From: DASZQY01 sp035548515
Lineage (GTDB): Bacteria; Pseudomonadota; Alphaproteobacteria; Rhizobiales; Kaistiaceae
Length of the DNA: 64,000 nucleotides
Direction of reading: 5' to 3'
NCBI GenBank assembly: GCA_035548515.1
Contig: DASZSW010000002.1
Span: 1-64,000, forward strand
Below the pieces are notes generated by a model. That model was not told the origin of the DNA and did not search any database. It worked only from the letters and a program-made list of their open reading frames with translations. The first letter of the stretch is position 1. Each line of letters opens with the position of its first letter. The position numbers were made by a program, and so were the translations under genes. Positions 53,885 through 61,358 of this stretch are shown here, one piece after another.

Positions 53885-54778
53885 CTAGCTCCCGCGTGGC
53901 GCCAGCGGACGGCTGCCGAAAGGCACCGCCGCATCCAGCATGATCTGCAGATTTTCGCGCAGCACGCGGGCGATCATGAACGGATCGCGCTCGACGAACT
54001 GAGGCGCAAACATTTCAGCCGAGTACCAGCCGTCGTAGCCCGTGCCGTTGATGGCGTCGATCCAGTCCTGCAGGGGAATGTGGCCGCCGCCGGTCCAAAC
54101 TTCGCGCCGATTGTGCAGCACTGGCGCGCCCGGCGGGAACCGCGGCAGTGAATCGCAGACGTGGACGCCGTTGATGAGGCGCCGGTCGAGCTTCGCGATG
54201 TCGCTCGCCTCCGTGCCGTTGATCCACAGGTGCCAAAAGTCGATCACCATGCCGAGGTTTTCGCGCCCGGTGAGGCCGATCACCTCCAGACACTGATCGA
54301 GCCGCGAAAGCGAAGCCCACGCGAGCGGCTCGAGGTAAAGGCGAAGGCCGCGTTCGCCCGCCATGTCACAAAGTACGCGAAGGTTCTTGGCGGAGAGCTC
54401 GGTTATCTCGTCGCGGCTCCTGCCGAGGAGCCCGCGATAGCCGCTATGGTCGCCGAGGCCGGGTCCGAGCGGACCGGTCACCACCTCCAGGAACTCCGCG
54501 CCGAGGCTGGCTGCCTGATCGATACGCAACCTGGCTTCCTCGAGCAGCGCCTTGTACTCGGCCGGCTCCTGCCGCTCGATGTCGAGCACGTAGCCGAGTG
54601 CCTTTGCCGGGAATCCGTCGAGCGCCCGGCGGACGAGATCGATCGAGTATCCCTGCGCCATCAGGCGATCGAGCTTCGGCGCGAGGATTTCGATGCCGTC
54701 GTAGCCGCTTTCCTTCGCGATCCGGACATCGTGCAACAGCGCGCTGTTCATGGTGCACGTGCCGTTGTGGATGATCAT
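53885..54778 (-). CDS. TIM-barrel sugar phosphate isomerase/epimerase
   Basis: This 297-residue AP endonuclease 2-like barrel reads HNGTCTMNSALLHDVRIAKESGYDGIEILAPKLDRLM. It contains AEFLEVVTGPLGPG, LRLYLEPLAWASLSRLDQCLEV, MVIDFWHLWINGTEASDIAKLDRRLINGVHVCDSLPR and DGWYSAEMFAPQFVERDP. The Glu, Asp/His and Glu metal ligands of the family are present. Such proteins in inositol clusters act as inosose isomerases or dehydratases, and others act on ketoses. The first in-frame start is GTG at 54784; the ATG at 54778 is two codons later. Confidence 0.88.
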   Translation of the reverse strand: MIIHNGTCTMNSALLHDVRIAKESGYDGIEILAPKLDRLMAQGYSIDLVRRALDGFPAKALGYVLDIERQEPAEYKALLEEARLRIDQAASLGAEFLEVVTGPLGPGLGDHSGYRGLLGRSRDEITELSAKNLRVLCDMAGERGLRLYLEPLAWASLSRLDQCLEVIGLTGRENLGMVIDFWHLWINGTEASDIAKLDRRLINGVHVCDSLPRFPPGAPVLHNRREVWTGGGHIPLQDWIDAINGTGYDGWYSAEMFAPQFVERDPFMIARVLRENLQIMLDAAVPFGSRPLAPRGS

Positions 54779-54787
54779 GGTCACGGC

Positions 54788-55909
54788 TCAAGCGCCTCGA
54801 AACACGACGTCTTTTCTTTGCCCGCTCGCCGCCGACTCCAGGATAGCGTCGACGATCTCGGCGACACGATACCCGTCGCGGAATGTCGCGGCCAACGGCG
54901 CAATCGGCGTGCCCCCGGCGACGGCGGAAAGGACGTGGCGGGCCTGGTAGTAGAAGCTGTCACGCCAGCCCACCGCGAAGGCCCCTTGGATGCCGACCGG
55001 TAACCAGAAGTCGCTGTAGGGGTGTTCCTGCATCGTGGCGCTGAAGGTCCGCATGCCTTTCTTGGGCTCGCGGTGCACGATCTCGCTCACGCGCGTCATG
55101 TCCCAGGCCAGGGTGCCGCGCGTGCCGTCGACCTCGATGCGCCCGGTGAGCGCGTGTCCGTCCGCCGTCCGCGCCGCTTCGAAGACGGCGGTCGCCCCCT
55201 GCTCCAGTTCAGCCACGCAGCCCATCCAGTCGTCGTTGACCTCGCCGAAGGAGGGCGCGCGAGCCTTCGTCCACGTTCTGGTCATCGCGACGACGCTTGC
55301 GATCTCGCCGACGAGGAATCGCGCCTGATCGATATGATGCGAGCCGAGATCGGCGGAGGCGCCGCCGCCGGCGACGTTGCGACTGAAGCGCCACGACAGC
55401 GGTGCCTCGCCCTCCTTCATGTCCATCAGGAAGTCGCTGCGGAAGTGGCGCACGTCGCCGATGTCGCCTTGCTGGATCATCTGGCGCATGAGCTGGAGCG
55501 CCGGCACGAAGCGGTGCACGAACGCGCACATATGCGGCACGCCTCTTGTCTCAACCGATTGCCAGATGTCGAACGCCTCGTTTGCCGTACGGGCGAGGGG
55601 CTTCTCGCAGAACACGGGTATGCCCTTGGCGGCAGCCGCCGCCACCGGCTCCGCGTGAGCGCTGTTAGGGCCGGCGTTGACGAACAGATCCACGCCCGGT
55701 GTCGAGAAGATGTCGCGCCAGTCGCGGCTGACCGATTCCCATTCGAACCGTTCTCGGATGTCGTCGAACTGACCCGAGACATCGGCGAGCGCGACGAATC
55801 TGGCGCCGATCCGCGGGTTGGCCTTCGCCTGGGCAGCGGCTTTGAACGCCAGCGAGTGCATCTGGCCAATGAAGCCGGCGCCCAGCATGCCGATGCCGAC
55901 TGTCTTCAT
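54788..55909 (-). CDS. Gfo/Idh/MocA family oxidoreductase
   Basis: This 373-residue NAD(P)-dependent sugar or cyclitol dehydrogenase begins VGIGMLGAGFIGQMHSLAF (Rossmann), with CEKPLARTANEAF (the EKP motif, about residues 102-104). The substrate-domain Asp/His pair is in ASADLGSHHIDQARFLVGE (Asp-x-x-x-His). The family includes myo-inositol 2-dehydrogenase (IolG). It is the first gene of a three-gene operon with the isomerase and GntR regulator. Confidence 0.93.
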   Translation of the reverse strand: MKTVGIGMLGAGFIGQMHSLAFKAAAQAKANPRIGARFVALADVSGQFDDIRERFEWESVSRDWRDIFSTPGVDLFVNAGPNSAHAEPVAAAAAKGIPVFCEKPLARTANEAFDIWQSVETRGVPHMCAFVHRFVPALQLMRQMIQQGDIGDVRHFRSDFLMDMKEGEAPLSWRFSRNVAGGGASADLGSHHIDQARFLVGEIASVVAMTRTWTKARAPSFGEVNDDWMGCVAELEQGATAVFEAARTADGHALTGRIEVDGTRGTLAWDMTRVSEIVHREPKKGMRTFSATMQEHPYSDFWLPVGIQGAFAVGWRDSFYYQARHVLSAVAGGTPIAPLAATFRDGYRVAEIVDAILESAASGQRKDVVFRGA

Positions 55910-55944
55910 TCCGCAGCCTTTTCCCAGCCTGGTTATCGCGTTCT

Positions 55945-55966
55945 GTCGACATAAAATGGTGTCGAC
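55945..55966. promoter_or_regulatory. Palindromic operator upstream of the Gfo/Idh operon
   Basis: GTCGACA and TGTCGAC are perfect 7-base arms separated by 8 bases. The site overlaps the minus 10 box and spacer of the promoter at 55949-55977, a classic repressor position. The operon's own GntR regulator is the likely ligand. Confidence 0.6.
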
Positions 55967-55977
55967 GGTGCTGTCAA
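55949..55977 (-). promoter_or_regulatory. Likely promoter of the Gfo/Idh-isomerase-GntR operon
   Basis: On the minus strand a perfect TTGACA (55977-55972) is followed after 17 bases by TTATGT (55954-55949). It lies about 40 bases upstream of the dehydrogenase ATG. Confidence 0.6.
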
Positions 55978-56174
55978 TGCAGATAGATCGGCTGGTGCGG
56001 CGGTGAACTAGAAATAATGCAATATTATCAAGATAGTAGTATACATTTTCGGGCTTTTTTGGCCTCCATCTGCGTTGACGACAGTCCTGACCCGAAAGCC
56101 CTGAATGCCGATTGACGGCCGGGGATTGCTTCCATACCGTCGACTGTCGACTGATACAGCGGGCGGTTCGAAAA

Positions 56175-57407
56175 GTGGCGATAAGTCCGGACTACGCGCA
56201 CGGCATGCGCATCCTCGGCCATTCCGATCAGGGAGGGCGCGCGGACGGTGTGCAGGTGATGGTTGCCAACAGGCATGCCTTCGTCGGGCATGTCTTCAGC
56301 GGCGGCTTCTCCGTCATCGATGTTTCGGATCCGACCGCGCCTGCGTTCGTCCGCCACGTGCCGCAGCCGCCCAACACCTGGAGCCAGCATCTCCAGGTCA
56401 GCGGCGACCTGCTGCTCGTGAACAACATGAAAGACCTGCTGCGCGACGATCAGCTCGACAGCAGCACGTATTATTCGGGATCGATCGGCGAGAAGATCGA
56501 CATCACCCACGGAGCGAAGTCGTACGGCGCCGGCATCCGGCTCTATGACATCAGCGTCCCGGCAAATCCGAAGGAGATTTGCTTCTTCTCCATTCCGGGC
56601 CTTGGCGTTCACCGCATCTGGTACGACGGCGGGCGCTGGGCGTACGTCTCTGCACTGCCAACGGGCTTCAGCGACGACATCATGCTGATCGTCGACATGC
56701 AGGATCCGCTGAAGCCTGAGGTGGTGAGCCGTCTGTGGTTGCCGGGCATGAACGTCGCCGCCGGTGAGAAACCGGACTGGGATCCGAAGTATCGCTACGC
56801 ACTGCACCATCCGATCGTCAAAGGCGACCTGGCGTGTGCCTCGTGGCGGGACGGAGGGCTGACCACCATCGATGTGTCGGATCGCAGCCGGCCTCGCCTG
56901 CTCGCGCATCACAATCCGTGTCCGCCGTTCGCCGGCGGCACGCACAATGCCCTGCCGCTGCCCGATCGCGACCTCGTCGTCGTCGTCGAGGAGTCCGTCA
57001 AGGACAACCTCGAGGATGGTATCAAGCGGAATTGGATCTACGACATTCGCGTCCGCGAAAACCCGATCCCGATCGCCACACTGCCGATACCTTCGGATGC
57101 CGACTACGCTGCGAAGGGTGGGCAATTCGGGCCGCACAACATCCACGAAAACCGCGTTGGCAGCTTCCAGAGCTCCGAACGCGTTTTCATCACGTATCAA
57201 AATGCGGGGCTGAGAGTTTACGACATTAGCAACCCGTTCCGGCCGGAGGAGATTGCGGCGCTCGTGCCGCCGCCACCTGCTGCGATCATGGATCACCGAC
57301 CGGGCCGGCCGAAGGTCGTCGACACGACCGACGTGTTCGTCGATCGCGAGGGTCTGATCTACTGCACCGACATGAACGGCGGCCTCTACATCCTGGAGAT
57401 GGAGTAA
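56175..57407 (+). CDS. LVIVD-repeat beta-propeller protein
   Basis: This 410-residue protein is built from repeats of the LVIVD type: GGFSVIDVSDPTAPAFV, GIRLYDISVPANPKEI, IMLIVDMQDPLKPEVV, GGLTTIDVSDRSRPRLL and AGLRVYDISNPFRPEEI. Each blade has the V-x-D-hydrophobic-S/D-x-P signature, so a multi-bladed propeller is expected. There is no signal peptide. The GTG at 56175 is chosen, but the frame is open from a TTG at 56112 and an ATG exists at 56205. It is followed by a cytochrome b561-like membrane gene; the role of this family is unknown. Confidence 0.85.
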   Translation: MAISPDYAHGMRILGHSDQGGRADGVQVMVANRHAFVGHVFSGGFSVIDVSDPTAPAFVRHVPQPPNTWSQHLQVSGDLLLVNNMKDLLRDDQLDSSTYYSGSIGEKIDITHGAKSYGAGIRLYDISVPANPKEICFFSIPGLGVHRIWYDGGRWAYVSALPTGFSDDIMLIVDMQDPLKPEVVSRLWLPGMNVAAGEKPDWDPKYRYALHHPIVKGDLACASWRDGGLTTIDVSDRSRPRLLAHHNPCPPFAGGTHNALPLPDRDLVVVVEESVKDNLEDGIKRNWIYDIRVRENPIPIATLPIPSDADYAAKGGQFGPHNIHENRVGSFQSSERVFITYQNAGLRVYDISNPFRPEEIAALVPPPPAAIMDHRPGRPKVVDTTDVFVDREGLIYCTDMNGGLYILEME

Positions 57408-57475
57408 GCCGTGGTGCGCATCGTTGACGCGGCGCTGCCGCGAGCGCGCGGCTGACTGCGCGGGGGAGCTTTGCG

Positions 57476-58183
57476 ATGGACCATCAGATACCGCACGAGG
57501 TCTACATCGGCCTGCTCGGCCGCTCGATCGCTGTTCACTGGGATCTGCATGCGTTGCTGATGGTCTTCTGCTGGGCAGTGCTCGTGCCGGCAGCCATCGT
57601 GATCATCCGCTACGGCAAACCAGCGCCGCGCCCTACCGGGATCCCGCACCAGACGACCAAGTACGATCGCGATCTCGTTTGGTTCACTCTGCATGTGTAC
57701 CTGCTCAATGCAGCGATCGTTTTGACGCTGCTCGGCGCTGCCATTGCCATCACCGTCAATGGCGGCTTCAGCGGCTCGGTGCATTCCTATTTTGGCGTCG
57801 CGACTGTGATATTCGGCGTGCTGCAGATCGTGTCGGCGTCGCAGCGCGGCAAGCACGGCGGGCCCAATCATCCGGGCACCGACCTCAACGATCCGTCAAC
57901 GTGGCCTGGCGATCACTTCGCAATGACATCAAGGCGGCGGTGGTTCGAGGCGTATCACAAGACGTCCGGATACTTCGCTCTGTTCTGCGCGGCCGGTGCT
58001 ATCGCAACGGGGCTCGCCCAGTTCTGGCTGCCGGTGATCGCGATCCTCGTCGCGATTGTGCTGCCGGGCTGGTGGATTCTCTCGGTCCTCTTCGAAAGGG
58101 CCGGACTGCATCACGATACCTATGGTTCCGTCTTCGGTACCAAGCCCGACTATCCCTACAATCGGGAACGGGCCGGCCAGTAG
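57476..58183 (+). CDS. Cytochrome b561-domain membrane protein
   Basis: This 235-residue protein has about five TM helices with conserved His residues at the expected spots: HWDLHALLMVFCWAVLVPAAIVIIRYGK, WFTLHVYLLNAAIVLTLL, HSYFGVATVIFGVLQIVSASQRG and WFEAYHKTSGYFALFCAAG. The layout (H in helix 2, H in helices 3-5, RY.K and WF..H motifs) is that of the DOMON-associated, eukaryote-like cytochrome b561 domain that binds two b haems and moves electrons across membranes. It is 68 bases after the LVIVD-repeat gene, so the two are probably partners. Confidence 0.85.
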   Translation: MDHQIPHEVYIGLLGRSIAVHWDLHALLMVFCWAVLVPAAIVIIRYGKPAPRPTGIPHQTTKYDRDLVWFTLHVYLLNAAIVLTLLGAAIAITVNGGFSGSVHSYFGVATVIFGVLQIVSASQRGKHGGPNHPGTDLNDPSTWPGDHFAMTSRRRWFEAYHKTSGYFALFCAAGAIATGLAQFWLPVIAILVAIVLPGWWILSVLFERAGLHHDTYGSVFGTKPDYPYNRERAGQ

Positions 58184-58189
58184 ACGAAG

Positions 58190-59074
58190 CTAGCCCAGTC
58201 CGATTTCTCTCAGGTAGGCGCGGGTGCGCCTGGCGATCGGCAGCGGCTTGTCGAACGGCGCTGGAAACATGTCCTGTTCGACGATGCCATAGCCGACATA
58301 GTCGATCTCGCGGAGCGCATCGCGGAAGGCAGGGAAGTCGACCGCGCCGCGCGAGGGCTCGACGAACATATCGATCGATACAGCTTTGGCGAAAGGCAGC
58401 TTCTCGGCTGCGACGCGGGCGCTGACCGCCGGGTCGACGCTTTTCAGGTGGAGGTACGGAATGCGCGCGTGGTGCTTCTTGAGGAAGGCGACCGGGTCGC
58501 CGCCGCAGTAGGCGTGGTGGCCGGTATCGAGCAGCAGCGAGACCAGCTCCGGCTCACTGCCGTCGAGCAGTGCCTCGATCTGGTCCTCGTATTGGACGTG
58601 GGTCTCGGCGTGCGGGTGGTAGACTGTGGTCAGCCCGTAATCCTCCAGGGCAATCTCCGCGACGCGCCGCGTGGTGTCGATCAGGCTCTGGAAGCCAGCC
58701 TTGTCGAGACGCGCAGGGGCAAGCTGAGCGCCGGTGAAGAGATCGGTGTAGGTGCCGTCAATGAGCACGAGGAAGCGGGCGCCGAGCGCCTTCAGGTTCG
58801 GCCCCCAGCCGCGCAGCTGGCGCTCTACTTCCGGCCAGTTCTTCGGCGTCAGGTCGGCGAAGACAAAGGAGCCGGTAGCGGTGAGCTTGCGCTTGTCGAG
58901 TTCGCGGGCGAGCGTCTTGATGTCGGTCGGCAGGTAGCCGTAGGGGCCAAGCTCCGTGTAGTCGTAGCCGGCCTCCTTGATCTCGTTGAGGAAGCGGTCC
59001 CACGGTGTCTGCCGTGGATCGTCAGCGAACCAGACGCCCCAGGAATCCGGGGCGCTGCCGATCGTGAGCTTCAT
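58190..59074 (-). CDS. TIM-barrel protein, IolE-like (inosose dehydratase family)
   Basis: This 294-residue protein begins KLTIGSAPDSWGVWFADDPRQTPWDRFLNEIKEAGYDYTELGPYGYLPTD, the characteristic start of 2-keto-myo-inositol dehydratase-type barrels. It also has LDTGHHAYCGGDPVAFLKKHHARIPYLHLKSVDP and GIVEQDMF near the C terminus, giving the usual Glu, Asp, His and Glu metal site. It is in an operon with a second barrel protein (59109-60017). Inositol degradation uses IolE, so this is a good candidate but the exact cyclitol is unknown. Confidence 0.86.
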   Translation of the reverse strand: MKLTIGSAPDSWGVWFADDPRQTPWDRFLNEIKEAGYDYTELGPYGYLPTDIKTLARELDKRKLTATGSFVFADLTPKNWPEVERQLRGWGPNLKALGARFLVLIDGTYTDLFTGAQLAPARLDKAGFQSLIDTTRRVAEIALEDYGLTTVYHPHAETHVQYEDQIEALLDGSEPELVSLLLDTGHHAYCGGDPVAFLKKHHARIPYLHLKSVDPAVSARVAAEKLPFAKAVSIDMFVEPSRGAVDFPAFRDALREIDYVGYGIVEQDMFPAPFDKPLPIARRTRAYLREIGLG

Positions 59075-59108
59075 CGCATTCCTCCCAACGTAGCTCTGGG
59101 CCTTCGCC

Positions 59109-60017
59109 CTACTGGGCCGGCCAGTATTTCTTGACGTAACGCCCGATCTCCTCGCGCATGAAGCGCGAGGATTGCAGCGCGCGCTCCTCCCAGGCGAAGA
59201 CGCAGGCGGTCACGATGCCGTCGAAACCGACCTCGGCCAGCGTCTTGAAGAAGACATCCCAGTTGACCTCGCCCTGGCCGATGTCGAGGTGCTGGTGCAC
59301 GCGCGCCGCCGAGCCCGGTGGGTTGACGATGTAGCGGAGTCCGGACGATGCCTTGTGATTGAACGTGTCGGCGACGTGAACATGCGCGAGTACCGGCGCG
59401 CAGTCGCGGATCATCTGCTCCATGTTGTCGCCGAAGTAGAACGTGTGCGGCGCGCAATAGAGAAAGCGGACACGGTCAGAGTTGAGCGAGCGGATCATGT
59501 CGACAGCGGGATGGAGCGTCTCGACGAAATCCTCGGGGTGCGGCTCGAGGTGGAGGTTGATGCCCTCGCGCTCGAGGATCGGGACGATTTCCTCCATCGA
59601 CCGCCACCACGCGGCCTCGCTGTGTTCGGCGGAGTGAACCCCGCCGCAGCAGCCGGCAACGCCGGAGCGGTGCGGGGACGCGCCGCGGCCGAATTCCGAA
59701 TTGACCGTATCGACACCCATCTCGACCGCTACGTCGATAGCGATCTTCCAGTTGGCGACCGCTGCCAGGCGCTCGTCCTCGTGCGGGCTTGCCCAGCGGT
59801 ACATCGGAAGCAGGGAGGCGATCTTGACGTTGTGATCGGCGAGCGACTTCTTGAATTCGCGAATGCGCTGGGGGAACGTGCGCGGCCGCGTCCACCAGTC
59901 GAAGAAATCCGCCCGCGGCGATAGCTCGATGTACTCGTAACCCAGTCCGGCGGCCAGTTTGCCGAGTTCGGTCAGCGGCAGATGCCGATGCATGTACGGG
60001 TCGAGTGCGATCTTCAC
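59109..60017 (-). CDS. TIM-barrel sugar phosphate isomerase/epimerase (IolI/IolH-like)
   Basis: This 302-residue barrel begins MKIALDPYMHRHLPLTELGKLAAGLGYEYIELSPRADFFDWW. It has INLHLEPHPEDFVETLHPAVDMI (metal Glu), RVRFLYCAPHTFYFGDNM and PVLAHVHVADTFNHKASSGLRYIVNPPGSAARVHQHLDIGQGEVNW (metal His/Glu). The GTG at 60017 has a strong GGGGAGGAA site. The barrel differs from both other barrel proteins of this window, so three different isomerase or dehydratase activities are likely in the cluster. Confidence 0.88.
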   Translation of the reverse strand: MKIALDPYMHRHLPLTELGKLAAGLGYEYIELSPRADFFDWWTRPRTFPQRIREFKKSLADHNVKIASLLPMYRWASPHEDERLAAVANWKIAIDVAVEMGVDTVNSEFGRGASPHRSGVAGCCGGVHSAEHSEAAWWRSMEEIVPILEREGINLHLEPHPEDFVETLHPAVDMIRSLNSDRVRFLYCAPHTFYFGDNMEQMIRDCAPVLAHVHVADTFNHKASSGLRYIVNPPGSAARVHQHLDIGQGEVNWDVFFKTLAEVGFDGIVTACVFAWEERALQSSRFMREEIGRYVKKYWPAQ

Positions 60018-60069
60018 GCCTTCCTCCCCTCGACGCGGCTTGCTCCGGACTGCGGCGCAGCAATCCGGC

Positions 60070-60091
60070 TTCCGCAAATTATTTTGCAGAA
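60070..60091. promoter_or_regulatory. Imperfect 22-bp palindrome between the RpiR gene and the barrel operon
   Basis: TTCCGCAAATT and its partner ATTTTGCAGAA match at 9 of 11 positions. A related half-site TTTCGCAA begins 29 bases further on (60099). It lies about 55-75 bases upstream of the GTG at 60017 and just beyond the end of the RpiR regulator gene, so it is a candidate RpiR operator for the barrel operon. Confidence 0.5.
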
Positions 60092-60153
60092 GTCTACGTT
60101 TCGCAATATGCAGTGTAAAGCAGCAAATGGCCGCGGCCTTGCCGCTGCGCCGC

Positions 60154-61125
60154 CTAGCTCTCGGAGCGGGGGCGCGTTGCCTGCCGCGACGTCTGCTCGC
60201 GCTGACGCTGGACCTCGGTCACGGTCGGGATGCGCGCCCCTGATTTCAGGTGTGGCTGGAGGAAACCCGCGGTCACCACGCCGATGCACTGTACGAGGCA
60301 CATCGGCGCCGCGATCGAACGCGAAAACGTGTACTCGTCCTCAGGCACCGTGAAGAGCGTGCGCGCGTTTTTGGCGATCGGCGAGAGCAGGCTGTCGGTG
60401 ATCGCGATCATCGGCGTGCCGTTGGTGGCGGCGAGCTCGGTGATCGACACGACTTCCTTGGCGTAGTGGCGGAAGGCGATGGCGACGAGCGCATCGCGCT
60501 TGGTCATGCTCGACGCCATCTCAAGGGCCAGGCCGCCGGCCGGATCGAGCAGAATGACGCGCCGGCGCAGCATGGTCATCAGGTAGCGCAGGAAAGACGC
60601 GATCGGGGCGGAGCGGAGCTGGCCCGCGATATAAATTGTGTCGGCCGCCTCCAGCAGATGGCCGGCGTTGTTGAGGTCGTCCTCGGAGACAGTCTCAAGC
60701 AGGCCCTGCAGCGCCGCGATATCGCGGACCACAAGATCCTTGAGGTGGCCGCCTTTGCCGTCCCGCACGTTGCGCGACAGTTCCACCTCGAGCGCACTGA
60801 TGCGCTCGCGGAAACCCGGGGCGGCGGTCGCCAGCCGGGTGCGAAAAACGGCTTGCAGTTCCTTGAAGCCGGAGTAGCCGAAGCGCTGGGCGAAGCGCAC
60901 CAGGCTTGATGGATCGGCGCCGCACTGAGCCGAAATGGCGTTGATCGATTCCAGCGCGACGACGTTGGGATTCTGCGTGAAGAAGCGGGCGATCTGCTGA
61001 AAGCGTCCGGAAAGGCTGGAGTATTCGTCGGCGATCAGGTTGACGATGCGCTCGTAGTGATCCGGCACGCTTGCCTTGGCAGTCGCCTTCGATACCGCTT
61101 TCGACACTTTCGATCGCTGTGCCAT
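60154..61125 (-). CDS. RpiR/MurR family regulator (HTH_6 + SIS domain)
   Basis: This 323-residue regulator has an N-terminal HTH (about residues 25-95: LIADEYSSLSGRFQQIARFFTQNPNVVALESINAISAQCGADPSSLVRFAQRFGYSGFKELQAVFR). A C-terminal sugar-isomerase (SIS) sensing domain covers about 145-275 (LLEAADTIYIAGQLRSAPIASFLRYLM, VAIAFRHYAKEVV, TPMIAITDSLLSP). RpiR-type IolR regulators control inositol genes in Rhizobiales, which fits iolD, the IolE-like genes and the iol-type context. The long Lys-rich start and Arg-rich end are unstructured. Confidence 0.93.
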   Translation of the reverse strand: MAQRSKVSKAVSKATAKASVPDHYERIVNLIADEYSSLSGRFQQIARFFTQNPNVVALESINAISAQCGADPSSLVRFAQRFGYSGFKELQAVFRTRLATAAPGFRERISALEVELSRNVRDGKGGHLKDLVVRDIAALQGLLETVSEDDLNNAGHLLEAADTIYIAGQLRSAPIASFLRYLMTMLRRRVILLDPAGGLALEMASSMTKRDALVAIAFRHYAKEVVSITELAATNGTPMIAITDSLLSPIAKNARTLFTVPEDEYTFSRSIAAPMCLVQCIGVVTAGFLQPHLKSGARIPTVTEVQRQREQTSRQATRPRSES

Positions 61126-61199
61126 TCTCAGATAGCCTCTTGCCTCGTGACCAGCGCTTCCAGCCGCGCCGCCATTGTAGGCGCCGCTGCTGCGTTTCT

Positions 61200-61221
61200 A
61201 CAATTAGGATTGCACAATTAG
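61200..61221. repeat. Direct repeat of ACAATTAG upstream of the RpiR and ALDH genes
   Basis: ACAATTAG occurs at 61200-61207 and 61214-61221, with a 14-base period, in the 233-base divergent gap. A CCGCAATAAA nearby (61227-61236) resembles the half-site of the palindrome at 60070. Confidence 0.4.
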
Positions 61222-61358
61222 ATTGGCCGCAATAAATGTTGTATAGCCGCGAGGCGCTGGGAGAAGTGTCGGAATGCGGGTGTCAACCTTACCGCTTCGC
61301 TGGGCGTTTGTAACGCCGGGTCCGCGGCTTCTGCCGTCATTTGGCAGGCGGCTGCGCC

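Noticed and set aside
56000..56040. AATATTATC in the gap upstream of the LVIVD gene as a third copy of the GntR operator
   Set aside because: Only nine bases are shared with the 32-bp element and the flanks do not match. This is compatible with chance in an AT-rich patch.
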